This document shows, in pieces, positions 1 to 8,674 of a DNA stretch of 64,000 nucleotides (position 1 is the first letter of the stretch; every line of letters begins with the position of its first letter). Below the pieces are notes generated by a model. The model was not told the origin of the DNA, searched no databases, and worked only from the letters and a program-made list of their open reading frames with translations. The translations under genes and the position numbers were made by a program. Origin of the DNA: Bacteroidales bacterium (GTDB lineage: Bacteria > Bacteroidota > Bacteroidia > Bacteroidales > P3); NCBI GenBank assembly GCA_017428115.1, contig JAFRRK010000086.1, positions 22,287-86,286 of the forward strand, in the 5' to 3' direction.

Positions 1-295
1 CCAGATAGCGCGACCCGCCAGCCAGATTGACCCAATAATTGCCCGAAGCAGGCACACGGGAGCGCAACTGCCGACAGATACGCTCGTATATGTAGCTGTC
101 TTCACCACGTTTGAACCACACATAGTCGATGGCAGCATCGGCTATGTGCAGCAGCTCGGCATAAGGGGCCACCGCATTGCGGTCCTCCTTGGTGGAGATA
201 AACAGCAGGCGGTCGCCCTCTTCATAATATTGTTTCAAAAACAGAAAGGCCGCCAAGGGCTCCTGTGTGTCGAAAATATTGACCAGCGTCTTCAT
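1..295 (-). CDS. CARF-domain protein (DUF1887/Card1-like), N-terminal part only
   Basis: Leftward gene starting at the ATG complement at 293-295 and running off the window after 98 codons. It opens MKTLVNIFDT, a beta strand followed by a helix, then has GDRLLFIST and ends near NYWVNLAGGSRYL. The spacing (first strand, about 90 residues, then an N-L-x-G-G-S/T loop) is that of CARF Rossmann domains, where the second motif helps bind cyclic oligoadenylate; DUF1887 proteins such as Card1/Can2 carry a C-terminal nuclease after it. That nuclease part, if present, lies outside the window. A TATTTTTG promoter element on the same strand sits at 360-367. The CARF call is a motif reading; a stand-alone CARF protein with no CRISPR locus is equally possible. 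Confidence 0.6.
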   Translation of the reverse strand, partial: MKTLVNIFDTQEPLAAFLFLKQYYEEGDRLLFISTKEDRNAVAPYAELLHIADAAIDYVWFKRGEDSYIYERICRQLRSRVPASGNYWVNLAGGSRYL

Positions 296-359
296 ACAAT
301 TGCTATAACTAACTATCAGTAAACTACTTCACACTTACCATAAAGGAACAATCATGTTA

Positions 360-367
360 CAAAAATA
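360..367 (-). promoter_or_regulatory. Bacteroidota -7 promoter element of the CARF gene
   Basis: The complement reads TATTTTTG, an exact match to the Bacteroidota -7 consensus TAnnTTTG, 65 bp before the ATG at 295. No clear TTTG -33 box is present at the usual distance. Confidence 0.45.
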
Positions 368-463
368 CGAAAAAAAAACATTCCGACACGCTTTGCTTTA
401 TACTATCAGACACAATAATTTGCCAATTGCCACGTTATCATTACAATCAATCAACAACTACCC

Positions 464-1621
464 ATGAAACAAAGCCTACTGCTAATTGTTGCGACCCTTA
501 TGGCGGCATGTGCCTGCCATAAGCCTGCTAACGACGTTGTAGAACAACCAACAGAGGAGCCTATCGGATATTACGAGCAATGCCTATATCGCCCCGGCGA
601 CTACGGCAGCACCAATTGGCGTATCCCAGCCATCTGCTGTCTTAGTGACGGCACCCTGCTGGCCATCTGCGACAAGCGTAAGCATAACGAGGGCGACCTG
701 CCCGAGGATATCGACATTGTGGTGCGACGCAGCACCGACAACGGCCGCTCGTGGAGCGAACCCGCCACCATTGCCGAGGGCAGAGGCAGGAAACAGGGCT
801 TTGGCGATGCCGCGCTGGTGGAATGCGACAATGGCGACGTAGTGTGTGTGTTTGTAGGCGGGAATGGACTGTTTGCATCCAGCCAGGCCGACCCAATACG
901 CAGCTATGTGTGCCGCAGCAGCGACAAGGGAGAGACGTGGAGCGAACCCGAAGATATCACATTCCAACTATGGGGCGACCAAGCAACCAGACCTATGTGC
1001 CGGAACTATAGAGCCTCATTTTTCGCCTCGGGCAACGGCCTGCGGCTTACTCGTGGGGAACATGCAGGACGCATCATGTTTGCCGCCGCCATGTGTCGCA
1101 AAACAGGCAATATTTTGGACAATTTTGTAGTGTATAGCGACGACAACGGGACGAGCTGGAAGGTGTCGCAACGGGCATACGAGGGCGGCGACGAGGCGAA
1201 GCTAATGGAGTTGGAGGATGGCAGAGTGATGATAAGTGTGCGTCAGTCGGGAGCCCGTGGATATAACTATTCTACCAATGGCGGTTTGGCTTGGGGCACC
1301 CAAGGCCGATGGGACTGCCTCAAAGCAAACGCCTGCAACGGTGATATGCTCAGGGTGGCAGCTAGAGACCGTGGCGACAGTTGCAATATAATTCTGCACA
1401 GCCTGCCCAACTCTATGGAACGGCGTGATGTGAGCATTTTTGCCAGCTATGACGAGGGCGAGACGTGGCAAGACCCGGTGCTGTTGTTCGAGGGCCCTTC
1501 GGTCTATTCATCGATGACCCTCCTGAAGAATGGGAGCATTGGGGTGCTATTGGAAGCGAACCCTAACGGGGCCTGCGAGATATGGTACCAAAACTGGCCC
1601 AAGGAAATGCTCTTGAAGTAA
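464..1621 (+). CDS. Exo-alpha-sialidase (GH33/BNR repeat), lipoprotein
   Basis: 385 residues. Hydrophobic N-terminus ending in MAAC (Cys16) indicates a lipoprotein, so export to the periplasm or cell surface. Sialidase hallmarks: the RIP motif in NWRIPAI (Arg53); five Asp boxes of the SxDxGxxW type at about residues 90, 152, 225, 270 (STNGGLAW, weak) and 328; Arg260 in SVRQSG fitting the arginine triad; Glu243/Glu250 as nucleophile-pair candidates; and Tyr348 in VYSSM, the position of the catalytic tyrosine. Family members release terminal sialic acids from glycoconjugates. No sialic acid catabolism or transport genes are adjacent, so the gene stands alone and faces the next gene tail to tail. 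The fold call is firm, the exact substrate inferred. Confidence 0.88.
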   Translation: MKQSLLLIVATLMAACACHKPANDVVEQPTEEPIGYYEQCLYRPGDYGSTNWRIPAICCLSDGTLLAICDKRKHNEGDLPEDIDIVVRRSTDNGRSWSEPATIAEGRGRKQGFGDAALVECDNGDVVCVFVGGNGLFASSQADPIRSYVCRSSDKGETWSEPEDITFQLWGDQATRPMCRNYRASFFASGNGLRLTRGEHAGRIMFAAAMCRKTGNILDNFVVYSDDNGTSWKVSQRAYEGGDEAKLMELEDGRVMISVRQSGARGYNYSTNGGLAWGTQGRWDCLKANACNGDMLRVAARDRGDSCNIILHSLPNSMERRDVSIFASYDEGETWQDPVLLFEGPSVYSSMTLLKNGSIGVLLEANPNGACEIWYQNWPKEMLLK

Positions 1622-1689
1622 GCGAACCACGAATCAATATTTTATTAGGTAGCCCAGCCTTAACCTTACTGATTACTTTGCCAGAGCCT

Positions 1690-3657
1690 TTATCTCAGCA
1701 CTTCGATACAGCCGTTGTGCTGGGTGGCATGATGAATGCCTCGCCCCACAAAACGATAGAAATAGGTGCCTGCCGGTGCGTGCTGTGAGGCAGGGTCCCA
1801 GAATTGGTCCTCGCTATATATATTCTCGCCACGGAAAACCACTCTTCCTGTGCGATCGACAATAAGTAGCAAATTATATGGATAGCATTGGTTTTCGACC
1901 AGTCCGCCAATGACAAAACGGTCGTTGATGCCGTCGCCATTGGGTGTGACTACGTTGGGAAAGGTGAGCAGGCTGTCGCAATGGTCGCCCTCCCAGAAGA
2001 TGAACAGATTGTAGTATACGACACTGTCGCACCCTACCTCGTTGGTAAGGATGAAGGGCATTTGGTTGACGCTGTCGGTGAAAAGGCTGTCGAGGAATCC
2101 CCACGGCAACTGGCTGGAGAGTATGGTATCGTATATGGCGGTATCGCTATTGGGGTTCACATGGAGTATATGCGTGACAAGGCTGTCCTGTCCCAGGCTG
2201 CCTATCAGTTGCTGGGTGAAGAGCGTATCGCCATATACGGTGGTGCCGGCAAGGGTGTAGGGCAGCTGACCAGGACAGATGTAGGTGAGGGTGGTGTCGA
2301 AAACATTTTCGATGACAGTGAGATGGTAGTAGAGCAGGGTGTCGCAGTGGGGCAGCACTCCGTGAACCCACAGCGTATCGGAACCTGCAAAGAGGTAGGT
2401 GGTGTCGTAGATGCTCCATGGGAGCTGGTTCTGGACTATTGTATCGTGGCGTGTGAGGGTATCGTCGGGCAAAAGGGTCAGATGGTAGTAGCGCAAGGTG
2501 TCGCACTCGAGGGAGTGGATGAAAAGAGAGTCGATGCCTGGCTGTGGGAAAGTGAGGGTATCCCAACGATACGGCAATTGGGAACGACAGACACTGCGGG
2601 TGGCGGTGTCGCGCACCATACACCCACATTGTGGACCAGTAAGGAGAATAGAGTCGGTAGGTGAGCAATAGCCCATCATCTCGATACGGCTGAAGCAATA
2701 GGAAGAGGTAGTATGGTAGTAGGGAGTAGGGGTTTCGTAAAAGCGAAACACAGCCTTGCCTCTCGGCCGTGGTCGCATATTGAAATGGTGGGTGCTAGTG
2801 ATAAACCGGGAGGGTCCATTGCCTGCTGGCTGGGGCACAGCGTAGTTGAGGAAGTGAACCAACAGTGTGTCGCAAAGGCGGACATTCCTACCAGGGCCAA
2901 AGAAATAGGTTGTGGTGTCGTCAAAATGGACGGTGTAGACAAGCAGCGGAACAGAGTAGAGCGAGTCAGCCTGTTCGGTGACGGTGAAGTGGTTGAGGTT
3001 GAGTACGTGTGTATAGTTAGGGTCGGGATGCTGAAAATCAATAGTATCGATATAGAAAGGGACAAATGCACTGTCGTATGGCAGATGCTGTATATATGGC
3101 AGGAGAGCGTTGAGGTGGCTGACTGGCGAAAGCGAGTCGATATGGAAAAAGGGTTGAATAGAGTCGGCATAGCAGCGAAGGGTGTCGGGGCGTATGATGA
3201 GGCTGCGTTGATAGCTTGGAGCCATTTCGGAACAATAGTCATGTGGGTTGTTGTCGACGGTGATGCTGCGTGGCTGACAGAAATCGCCGTCGGCAGGCGA
3301 GTAGAAGTAGTGGTATTGCGTGTGGGAGCTCACAAAGTCGGGTTGCTGCCAATGGAACAGGTTGACATTAAAATAAAAGGCGGTGAGGGAAACGGGGACA
3401 GTGTCACCACAGGCCACCGTAAGCCATTGGGAAGTGGCGGTGGGATTGGCAAAGAGGGTGTCGGGCATCCACATGAGGCTGTCGGCGTCAGTAGGACCCA
3501 TGAGGTGGTAGCGGACGGAGTCGGTACCACCATAGGGGTTGGAGAAAAGCACAGTGTCGTCGACAATGATATGCGCCACGCATGAGGGGGTGGTTTGAGC
3601 TCTTGCCAATAGAATCATGAGGAGCCAAAAAAGTAGAAAGGCATTTTTTCGTAACAC
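1690..3657 (-). CDS. T9SS type B sorting-domain (gliding-associated C-terminal) secreted protein
   Basis: 655 residues. Signal peptide about 1-20 (hydrophobic, ending LARAQ). The long central region is beta-rich with repeated units of the form CDTL-x-YYHLT, spaced roughly 40-50 residues, consistent with repeated adhesive domains. The last ~90 residues are a type B T9SS C-terminal domain: FPNVVTPNGDGINDRFVIGG, then YNLLLIVDRTGRVVF, and finally PAGTYFYRFVGRG. This domain directs passage through the outer membrane by the type IX system. It lies 12 bp after the DUF389 gene on the same strand, so the two may share a transcript. The cargo function is unknown; a surface adhesin is a guess. The opposite strand carries long chance reading frames caused by its GTC/TCG-rich codon use. 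Confidence 0.85.
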   Translation of the reverse strand: MLRKNAFLLFWLLMILLARAQTTPSCVAHIIVDDTVLFSNPYGGTDSVRYHLMGPTDADSLMWMPDTLFANPTATSQWLTVACGDTVPVSLTAFYFNVNLFHWQQPDFVSSHTQYHYFYSPADGDFCQPRSITVDNNPHDYCSEMAPSYQRSLIIRPDTLRCYADSIQPFFHIDSLSPVSHLNALLPYIQHLPYDSAFVPFYIDTIDFQHPDPNYTHVLNLNHFTVTEQADSLYSVPLLVYTVHFDDTTTYFFGPGRNVRLCDTLLVHFLNYAVPQPAGNGPSRFITSTHHFNMRPRPRGKAVFRFYETPTPYYHTTSSYCFSRIEMMGYCSPTDSILLTGPQCGCMVRDTATRSVCRSQLPYRWDTLTFPQPGIDSLFIHSLECDTLRYYHLTLLPDDTLTRHDTIVQNQLPWSIYDTTYLFAGSDTLWVHGVLPHCDTLLYYHLTVIENVFDTTLTYICPGQLPYTLAGTTVYGDTLFTQQLIGSLGQDSLVTHILHVNPNSDTAIYDTILSSQLPWGFLDSLFTDSVNQMPFILTNEVGCDSVVYYNLFIFWEGDHCDSLLTFPNVVTPNGDGINDRFVIGGLVENQCYPYNLLLIVDRTGRVVFRGENIYSEDQFWDPASQHAPAGTYFYRFVGRGIHHATQHNGCIEVLR

Positions 3658-3669
3658 GATGAAAATGAT

Positions 3670-5013
3670 TTAACGATTTGTGTTCTGAATGATATCAACA
3701 TCCCTGCCCATACGCACTTTTAGCCATGACTGCAGTCTGTCGACATCAGCCTTGGGAAGGAGTTCGGGCAACTCAATGAGTACTACAAACCCCACCTTAC
3801 TGCTGCCCTCGCTGTCGGGAGTAAGTGTGTGGGCATTGCCCAGCACCACCCGCCGCACCTGGGGATACTGAACCACAATCTCGTGCGCCACTGCATCACT
3901 GAGGGCATCCTGCGCATGATAGGCGCGTAGCGAATCATTGAGCCGCATAATGCTGTCGGACAGTGTAGCCATACGCTCCTCCGAAGCATCATACAATTGT
4001 TTCACCAGCTCTGTCTCACTGCCCGAATAGTGACCTGCAGGGCTGCTCTTAAGCATTATCTGGCTACGACCTATACCCATTGATTCGGCAGCCGTGTAGA
4101 AGTCGTCTATCTCCGTCTGGGTGGGAGCAGGACCTGCCAACATTAATTCAACCGTAGCATGGCGCGATGAGTAGTGCGTTTTGTGGTCGTAGATGAAGCT
4201 TGAACCTATGGTGCTGTAATTCGACACCAGTTGCTGTACATGACGGTTGAAATTGCTTTCGCGCACTATCTGCACTGCCGAGAGGATGCTGGGAACAATG
4301 ACAATAATCAATACTATGGTGACAGAGCGCTTGGAGAGTCTTCGACGCACATCGTTTTCTGCAACCAGGGGATATTTGAGATACTTGACGGTGAGGAAGG
4401 TGGCAAGAGCAATAAAGATGCTGTTGATAGTGAACAGATAAAGTGCTCCAAAGATATAGCGAAGGTTGAGCAGCGAGAGCCCATAGCCGACAGTGCACAA
4501 CGGAGGCATCAGTGCGGTGGCGATGGCAACACCCGAAATAACGGTGCCTTTTTTCTTGCGTGAGAGCTCTAAAATGCCGGCAAAACCACCAAAAAGGGCA
4601 ATAAGCACATCGTAGAGAGTGGGATTGGTGCGCGCCAAGAGCTCGGTGGGATTCTCCAAATGCAACGGGGTCAGCAGGAAATAGACAAACGAAGCCCCGA
4701 TGCTGATAACAACCATTATTAGGAAATTCTTGAGCGACTGACGCACTAGCTGGTTGTCCTGTATACCCAATCCGAAACCAAAACCTAATATAGGAGCCAT
4801 CACTGGCGAGATAAGCATTGCGCCAATGATGACGGGGATAGAGTTGACATTAAGGCCTACCGACGCAATGACGATGGCACACGCCAAGATAAACACATTG
4901 GCACCACGAAAATGGATGCCGTTGCGTATGCTCTCACTAGCCCCTTCACGATCGAGGTCGTCGGCCATACTCACCAATCGGCTCAGCTGGTAGCGTAGTT
5001 TCTTTTTCGTCAT
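3670..5013 (-). CDS. DUF389 family membrane protein (TIGR00341-like)
   Basis: 447 residues. A short cytoplasmic N-terminus is followed by about six membrane segments between residues 35 and 250, including VFILACAIVIASVGLNVNS and the conserved IIGAMLISPVMAPILGFGFG stretch typical of DUF389. The last segment (RSVTIVLIIVIVPSILSA) leads into a ~190-residue soluble C-terminal domain. The function of the family is not established. It is the first gene of a likely two-gene unit with the T9SS cargo gene downstream. Confidence 0.85.
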   Translation of the reverse strand: MTKKKLRYQLSRLVSMADDLDREGASESIRNGIHFRGANVFILACAIVIASVGLNVNSIPVIIGAMLISPVMAPILGFGFGLGIQDNQLVRQSLKNFLIMVVISIGASFVYFLLTPLHLENPTELLARTNPTLYDVLIALFGGFAGILELSRKKKGTVISGVAIATALMPPLCTVGYGLSLLNLRYIFGALYLFTINSIFIALATFLTVKYLKYPLVAENDVRRRLSKRSVTIVLIIVIVPSILSAVQIVRESNFNRHVQQLVSNYSTIGSSFIYDHKTHYSSRHATVELMLAGPAPTQTEIDDFYTAAESMGIGRSQIMLKSSPAGHYSGSETELVKQLYDASEERMATLSDSIMRLNDSLRAYHAQDALSDAVAHEIVVQYPQVRRVVLGNAHTLTPDSEGSSKVGFVVLIELPELLPKADVDRLQSWLKVRMGRDVDIIQNTNR

Positions 5014-5116
5014 AGGGATTAATCAGTTTCTGCAAACAATAAAGCGCAACACAATCAAACCTCATTATAATCACACATTTTGAACGCGAAAAAGAGGGAA
5101 AAATTGTGTCTCAACC

Positions 5117-5150
5117 AAAAAAAAGGTGCCACCCAATAGAGGGAGGCACC
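5117..5150 (-). terminator. Rho-independent terminator of the methylmalonyl-CoA decarboxylase operon
   Basis: Read leftward: GGTGCC and CCC pair with GGG and GGCACC around a TCTATT loop (5125-5150), with one T-T mismatch, followed by at least eight T (A-run 5117-5124 on the given strand). It lies about 30 bp past the oadB stop. Confidence 0.8.
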
Positions 5151-5182
5151 CCAAATGCAAATATGAAAAACAAACGGTTTGC

Positions 5183-6355
5183 CTAGTGTAGGAAGGCCAA
5201 CAGGATACCTGCTGCCACTGCCGACCCCACCACGCCTGCCACATTGGGACCCATGGCGTGTTGCAAAAGGTAGTTGGTGCGGTCGTACTCCAAACCCACA
5301 TTATTCGATACTCGGGCAGCATCGGGAACGGCACTGACACCTGAGTTTCCTATCAGAGGATTAATCTTGTTGCCCTCTTTGAGGAAGAGGTTGAAAATCT
5401 TCACAAAAAGCACTCCAAAAAACGTGGCAACGATAAACGAGAAGGCACCCAAGCAGAAGATAAGCACCGAACGGCCAGTAAGGAACGAGGTGGCCTGTGT
5501 TGAGGCACCCACTGTGATGCCAATAAGGAGGGTGCAGATATTGACAATGGCATTGCTGGCCACATCGCTAAGACGTTTGGTGACGCCACATTCTTTCAGC
5601 AGGTTGCCGAAGAAGAGCATACCCAACAGGGGCAAGCCGCTGGGAACGATGAAGGCACAGAACAACAGACCCACGATAGGGAAGGTAATCTTCTCGAGCT
5701 TAGAGACCTGACGTGGAGGTTTCATGCGAATGCGGCGTTCTTTGTCGGTGGTCATCATGCGCATGATAGGCGGCTGGATAACCGGCACAAGGGCCATATA
5801 CGAATAGGCCGACACCGCAATGGCACCCATCAGGTCGGGGGCCAACTGGCTGGAAAGGAAAATAGCCGTCGGGCCGTCGGCACCACCGATGATGCCGATA
5901 GCACCTGCCTCGTTTGGGGCAAAGCCCAACGCCAGAGCACCAGCATAGGCGGCGAAGATACCCACCTGGGCCGCAGCTCCTATGAGGAACAGCTTGGGGT
6001 TGGAAAGCAGGGCCGAAAAGTCGGTCATAGCACCGATGCCAAGAAATATCAGCGGCGGATACCAACCGTTCTGCACGCCGTGGTAGAGAATATTCAACAC
6101 TGAGCCAGTCTCGTAAATACCTATCTTAAGGCCTGGATAGAAGGGGATATTACCCACCAACATACCGAACCCGATGGGAACCAAAAGCAACGGCTCAAAC
6201 TCAAACTTGACACCCAGGAAGATGAATGTCAGTCCGAAAAGGATCATAATGATATGGCCCCACGTCACATTGGCGAAACCAGTGTACTGCAGAAACTGCA
6301 TCATCTGGGTCGACATAAAGTCCATGAAACCACCTGTGGCTAACAAATTGAACAT
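5183..6355 (-). CDS. oadB: Sodium-translocating decarboxylase, beta subunit (OadB/MmdB)
   Basis: 390 residues, usual family length, almost entirely membrane-embedded (about ten hydrophobic segments). Diagnostic stretches: GGADGPTAIFLSSQLAPDL, with the essential Asp of the Na+ channel; SAYSYMALVPVIQPPIMR; and the C-terminal NPLIGNSGVSAVPDAARVSN with the conserved Asn and Ser. The beta subunit decarboxylates carboxybiotin and couples this to Na+ export. It is the last gene of the mmd cluster, 28 bp after the biotin carrier gene, with a terminator behind it. With mmdA in the cluster the substrate is most likely methylmalonyl-CoA. Confidence 0.95.
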   Translation of the reverse strand: MFNLLATGGFMDFMSTQMMQFLQYTGFANVTWGHIIMILFGLTFIFLGVKFEFEPLLLVPIGFGMLVGNIPFYPGLKIGIYETGSVLNILYHGVQNGWYPPLIFLGIGAMTDFSALLSNPKLFLIGAAAQVGIFAAYAGALALGFAPNEAGAIGIIGGADGPTAIFLSSQLAPDLMGAIAVSAYSYMALVPVIQPPIMRMMTTDKERRIRMKPPRQVSKLEKITFPIVGLLFCAFIVPSGLPLLGMLFFGNLLKECGVTKRLSDVASNAIVNICTLLIGITVGASTQATSFLTGRSVLIFCLGAFSFIVATFFGVLFVKIFNLFLKEGNKINPLIGNSGVSAVPDAARVSNNVGLEYDRTNYLLQHAMGPNVAGVVGSAVAAGILLAFLH

Positions 6356-6383
6356 AATTGTACTTGTTTAAAGGGAAGCTTAA

Positions 6384-6839
6384 TTAACTGATGACGATAA
6401 GGGTGTCGCCTTCGAGAACGCTGTCGCCCTTGCGAACATTGACCGATGTGACGGTTCCGTCGGTGTCGGCCTCGATATTGTTTTCCATCTTCATGGCTTC
6501 GAGGAGTACCACGCGCTGGCCGGCCTTCACTTGGTCGCCCACATTCACAAAGACATCGAGAATCGTGCCAGGCAGCGGTGTGGCCACCTTGGTACCGCCT
6601 GCCGCGCTGTTGGGGTTGGGGGCCGAAGCGCGCTGCACATCGCCGGCAGCGGCAGACACCCGGGGAGCGGCGGCACTGCTCACAATAGTGGTAGTGCGGG
6701 GCTTTTGGGCACGCATCTCTTTATCTACAGTGACGATATAGGGAGTGCCGTTCACATCCAGTTTGATTTCTTGGCCTTCTACCTCGTTGATGTCAACGCT
6801 GTATTCGTTGCCGTTTATCTTGAACTTGAAATTTTTCAT
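6384..6839 (-). CDS. mmdC: Biotin carboxyl carrier protein of the sodium pump (MmdC-like)
   Basis: 151 residues. N-terminal ~45 residues form a small beta domain (FKINGNEYSVDINEV), then an Ala/Pro-rich flexible linker at about 46-85, then a biotinyl domain ending the protein. The biotin-accepting lysine is Lys117 in VLLEAMKMEN. It carries CO2 from the carboxyltransferase MmdA to the membrane beta subunit. It lies between the gamma- and beta-subunit genes in the same orientation. Confidence 0.94.
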   Translation of the reverse strand: MKNFKFKINGNEYSVDINEVEGQEIKLDVNGTPYIVTVDKEMRAQKPRTTTIVSSAAAPRVSAAAGDVQRASAPNPNSAAGGTKVATPLPGTILDVFVNVGDQVKAGQRVVLLEAMKMENNIEADTDGTVTSVNVRKGDSVLEGDTLIVIS

Positions 6840-6882
6840 GGTGTTTGGGTATTATTAGCGGCGGAAATGTCCGCCATCCGTT

Positions 6883-7893
6883 TCATCTTCTTGTGGAAAA
6901 GTATTGGTTCATATTGTATAACTTGGCATTCCAAGGAGTCCACGCACGCTCAACCTTCTGAATGGTAATCACGGTGTCCTCCTCGTCGTGCAGGTCTTGC
7001 TCATAGGCATAGATGGCAGCGGCAATGGCGGCATACACCTCGCCTGCCACATCCTTGCTCTTGGCCGGAGATATTGCCTCGCCCTTGGCGGCAGCTTTCT
7101 TCCCCTTGCGGTCCTGCACCTTCATAATGGCGGCACCATAGCCTTTCATGATGAAGCAGATGCAGATAAGGGCAAAGAACACAACCGCTATGGCCACTAT
7201 TGCCAACCCCAATCCATGGGGGTCGGAAGCCTGTATACGTTCCGCCTGTTTCGGCACATGGTAGTGGAACGTACTCGCCAACTTGGCCTCCCCTACTCCA
7301 CATCCAAGATCTACAAAGCTAAGGTCGTAGCCCACGGCATTCTTGCCCACGACCACAATTTCACCCTCCTCAACATTAAAATGGAAGGCATACGCCGCAT
7401 GGGGCATTCCCACTATGGCTGCGGCCTGCAAGGTGTCTTCACCACCCTCAGAGCTACAATGGTTGGGATGCATGTCGACAAAGGCCAGATAAGAGGAGTC
7501 TTTCTGCGACGACGTAAGCACCACTATCTTATCGCCCACCACCGACACCGACACCGGGCGCAGTATGTTCTTCAGGTCGTGACGCCCCTTAAAGACATCT
7601 GTTGTAAAACGGCCAACACGGCGCAGCTCGCCATGATGACGCACCAAGAGGTCTACGGCACAATCGATACTGTCAATAAGCACATATGCATTCATGGCAG
7701 GCACATAGCACGACCTTACCGATACCAGATTGATGGGCATGTCGGCATGGTGGTGCATCGGACCGTGGCAGTCGGCAACCGGCGGTGTGGGCTGCGGCGG
7801 CACGGGCTGCCCTGCAGGCCCCGCCACGGCACTGCCCATCATCAATAGGATGCCGACAAAGATTGCGACTAATTGTTTACTATTACGTTTCAT
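6883..7893 (-). CDS. OadG-family gamma subunit with long exported N-terminal domain
   Basis: 336 residues, against roughly 80-300 in the family. Signal-like hydrophobic segment 9-24; Pro-rich stretch and a metal-ligand-like cluster DCHGPMHHHADM (residues 41-52); a ~170-residue predicted extracytoplasmic beta domain; one membrane helix at about 227-250 (GLGLAIVAIAVVFFALICIC); then a cytoplasmic tail with VAGEVYAAIAAAIYAYEQ and the OadG terminal motif WTPWNAKLYNMNQ. The OadG tail contacts the alpha subunit and, in Klebsiella, binds zinc. Order and strand fit the mmd operon. The His/Cys cluster next to a Cys/His-rich neighbour protein is unusual. Confidence 0.82.
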   Translation of the reverse strand: MKRNSKQLVAIFVGILLMMGSAVAGPAGQPVPPQPTPPVADCHGPMHHHADMPINLVSVRSCYVPAMNAYVLIDSIDCAVDLLVRHHGELRRVGRFTTDVFKGRHDLKNILRPVSVSVVGDKIVVLTSSQKDSSYLAFVDMHPNHCSSEGGEDTLQAAAIVGMPHAAYAFHFNVEEGEIVVVGKNAVGYDLSFVDLGCGVGEAKLASTFHYHVPKQAERIQASDPHGLGLAIVAIAVVFFALICICFIMKGYGAAIMKVQDRKGKKAAAKGEAISPAKSKDVAGEVYAAIAAAIYAYEQDLHDEEDTVITIQKVERAWTPWNAKLYNMNQYFSTRR

Positions 7894-8022
7894 TTCAAAA
7901 TTCTGCTATAACAATCAAAATGTCTGTTTTCTCTCCTGTGGTCTGAGGCTGCAGCCTGTAGGGGGAGAGGATAAAGGATTATCTACCGCCCTACATGCTG
8001 CAATCTCTTTCCCTAAGGCGCA

Positions 8023-8361
8023 TTACTTGCCCTTCTGGCACTCATGCTTGCAGCCCTCATGGTTGCCCTCGCAACCCTCGTGCTGGTGAGCGCAACACTC
8101 ATGTTTGCCCTCGCAGCAAGGGGTTTCACCGGCCTTGGCCTTGCAGCAGTTTTCGGTACCCTTGTTCACGCAGGTCTCGCAATTGTTGGCGGCGCAGGTT
8201 GTGTCCTCGCAGGTACACTCATGGTGGCAGTGATGCTCACACACCATCGTAGTGTCTACGGTGCTGTCCACACACTCCTCGGCAGCATTGTTGTTGCAGC
8301 AGGCCGACATGCCAAAAGCAAAAGCAGCAGCGGCAATAGCGGTTAAGAAAATCTTCTTCAT
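8023..8361 (-). CDS. Small Cys/His-rich putative metal-binding lipoprotein
   Basis: 112 residues with 19 Cys and 9 His. N-terminal signal with a lipobox-like GMSAC (Cys21), then 90 residues of closely spaced ligands, for example CEHHCHHECTC, CCEGKHECCAHQHEGCEG and the final CKHECQ. No known metallothionein family is recognised with certainty. It sits inside the mmd operon between mmdA and the gamma subunit, same strand, 130 bp before the gamma gene. A role in binding a metal or redox ligand outside the cytoplasm is inferred from composition only. Reading the opposite strand also gives an open frame here, but the signal peptide and operon orientation support this strand. Confidence 0.75.
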   Translation of the reverse strand: MKKIFLTAIAAAAFAFGMSACCNNNAAEECVDSTVDTTMVCEHHCHHECTCEDTTCAANNCETCVNKGTENCCKAKAGETPCCEGKHECCAHQHEGCEGNHEGCKHECQKGK

Positions 8362-8674
8362 TTTGTGTTGTTAGATTTGTTTTGTGGGGCGAAGAACCCC
8401 TGGTTAATAATTATATTTAGAAAATATCTTCTTTAATTGAGAGTTGAAAGTTTTGGTATTATTCTTAAATTGAGAAATTAAAATCAACACTTTAAACTTT
8501 AGGCTTCTACGCAATATATGACTAATTTTTTCAACAGCCTCGGAGATACGCAACACATGAGACGCGCTATGTGGAGATAGGAATCACACTCTGCTAGCCT
8601 CTCGTAAAGGCGCGACATCGGGAATGGAGAGCAAAAAAAAGTCATATACTATAATGATAGAGCCAAACTCTGAA
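8362..8674. other. 313-bp gap inside the mmd cluster
   Basis: AT-rich spacer between mmdA and the Cys/His-rich gene. It contains a short GGGG/CCCC hairpin (around 8386-8402) next to the downstream start and no credible gene. A TAnnTTTG element at 8678-8685 on the leftward strand could fire a transcript with a ~300-nt leader through it. Confidence 0.5.

Noticed and set aside
1888-3585. Two long rightward reading frames (258 and 290 codons) opposite the T9SS cargo gene
   Set aside because: No signal, motif or promoter; they arise from the codon bias of the real leftward gene, which has a signal peptide and a recognised sorting domain.
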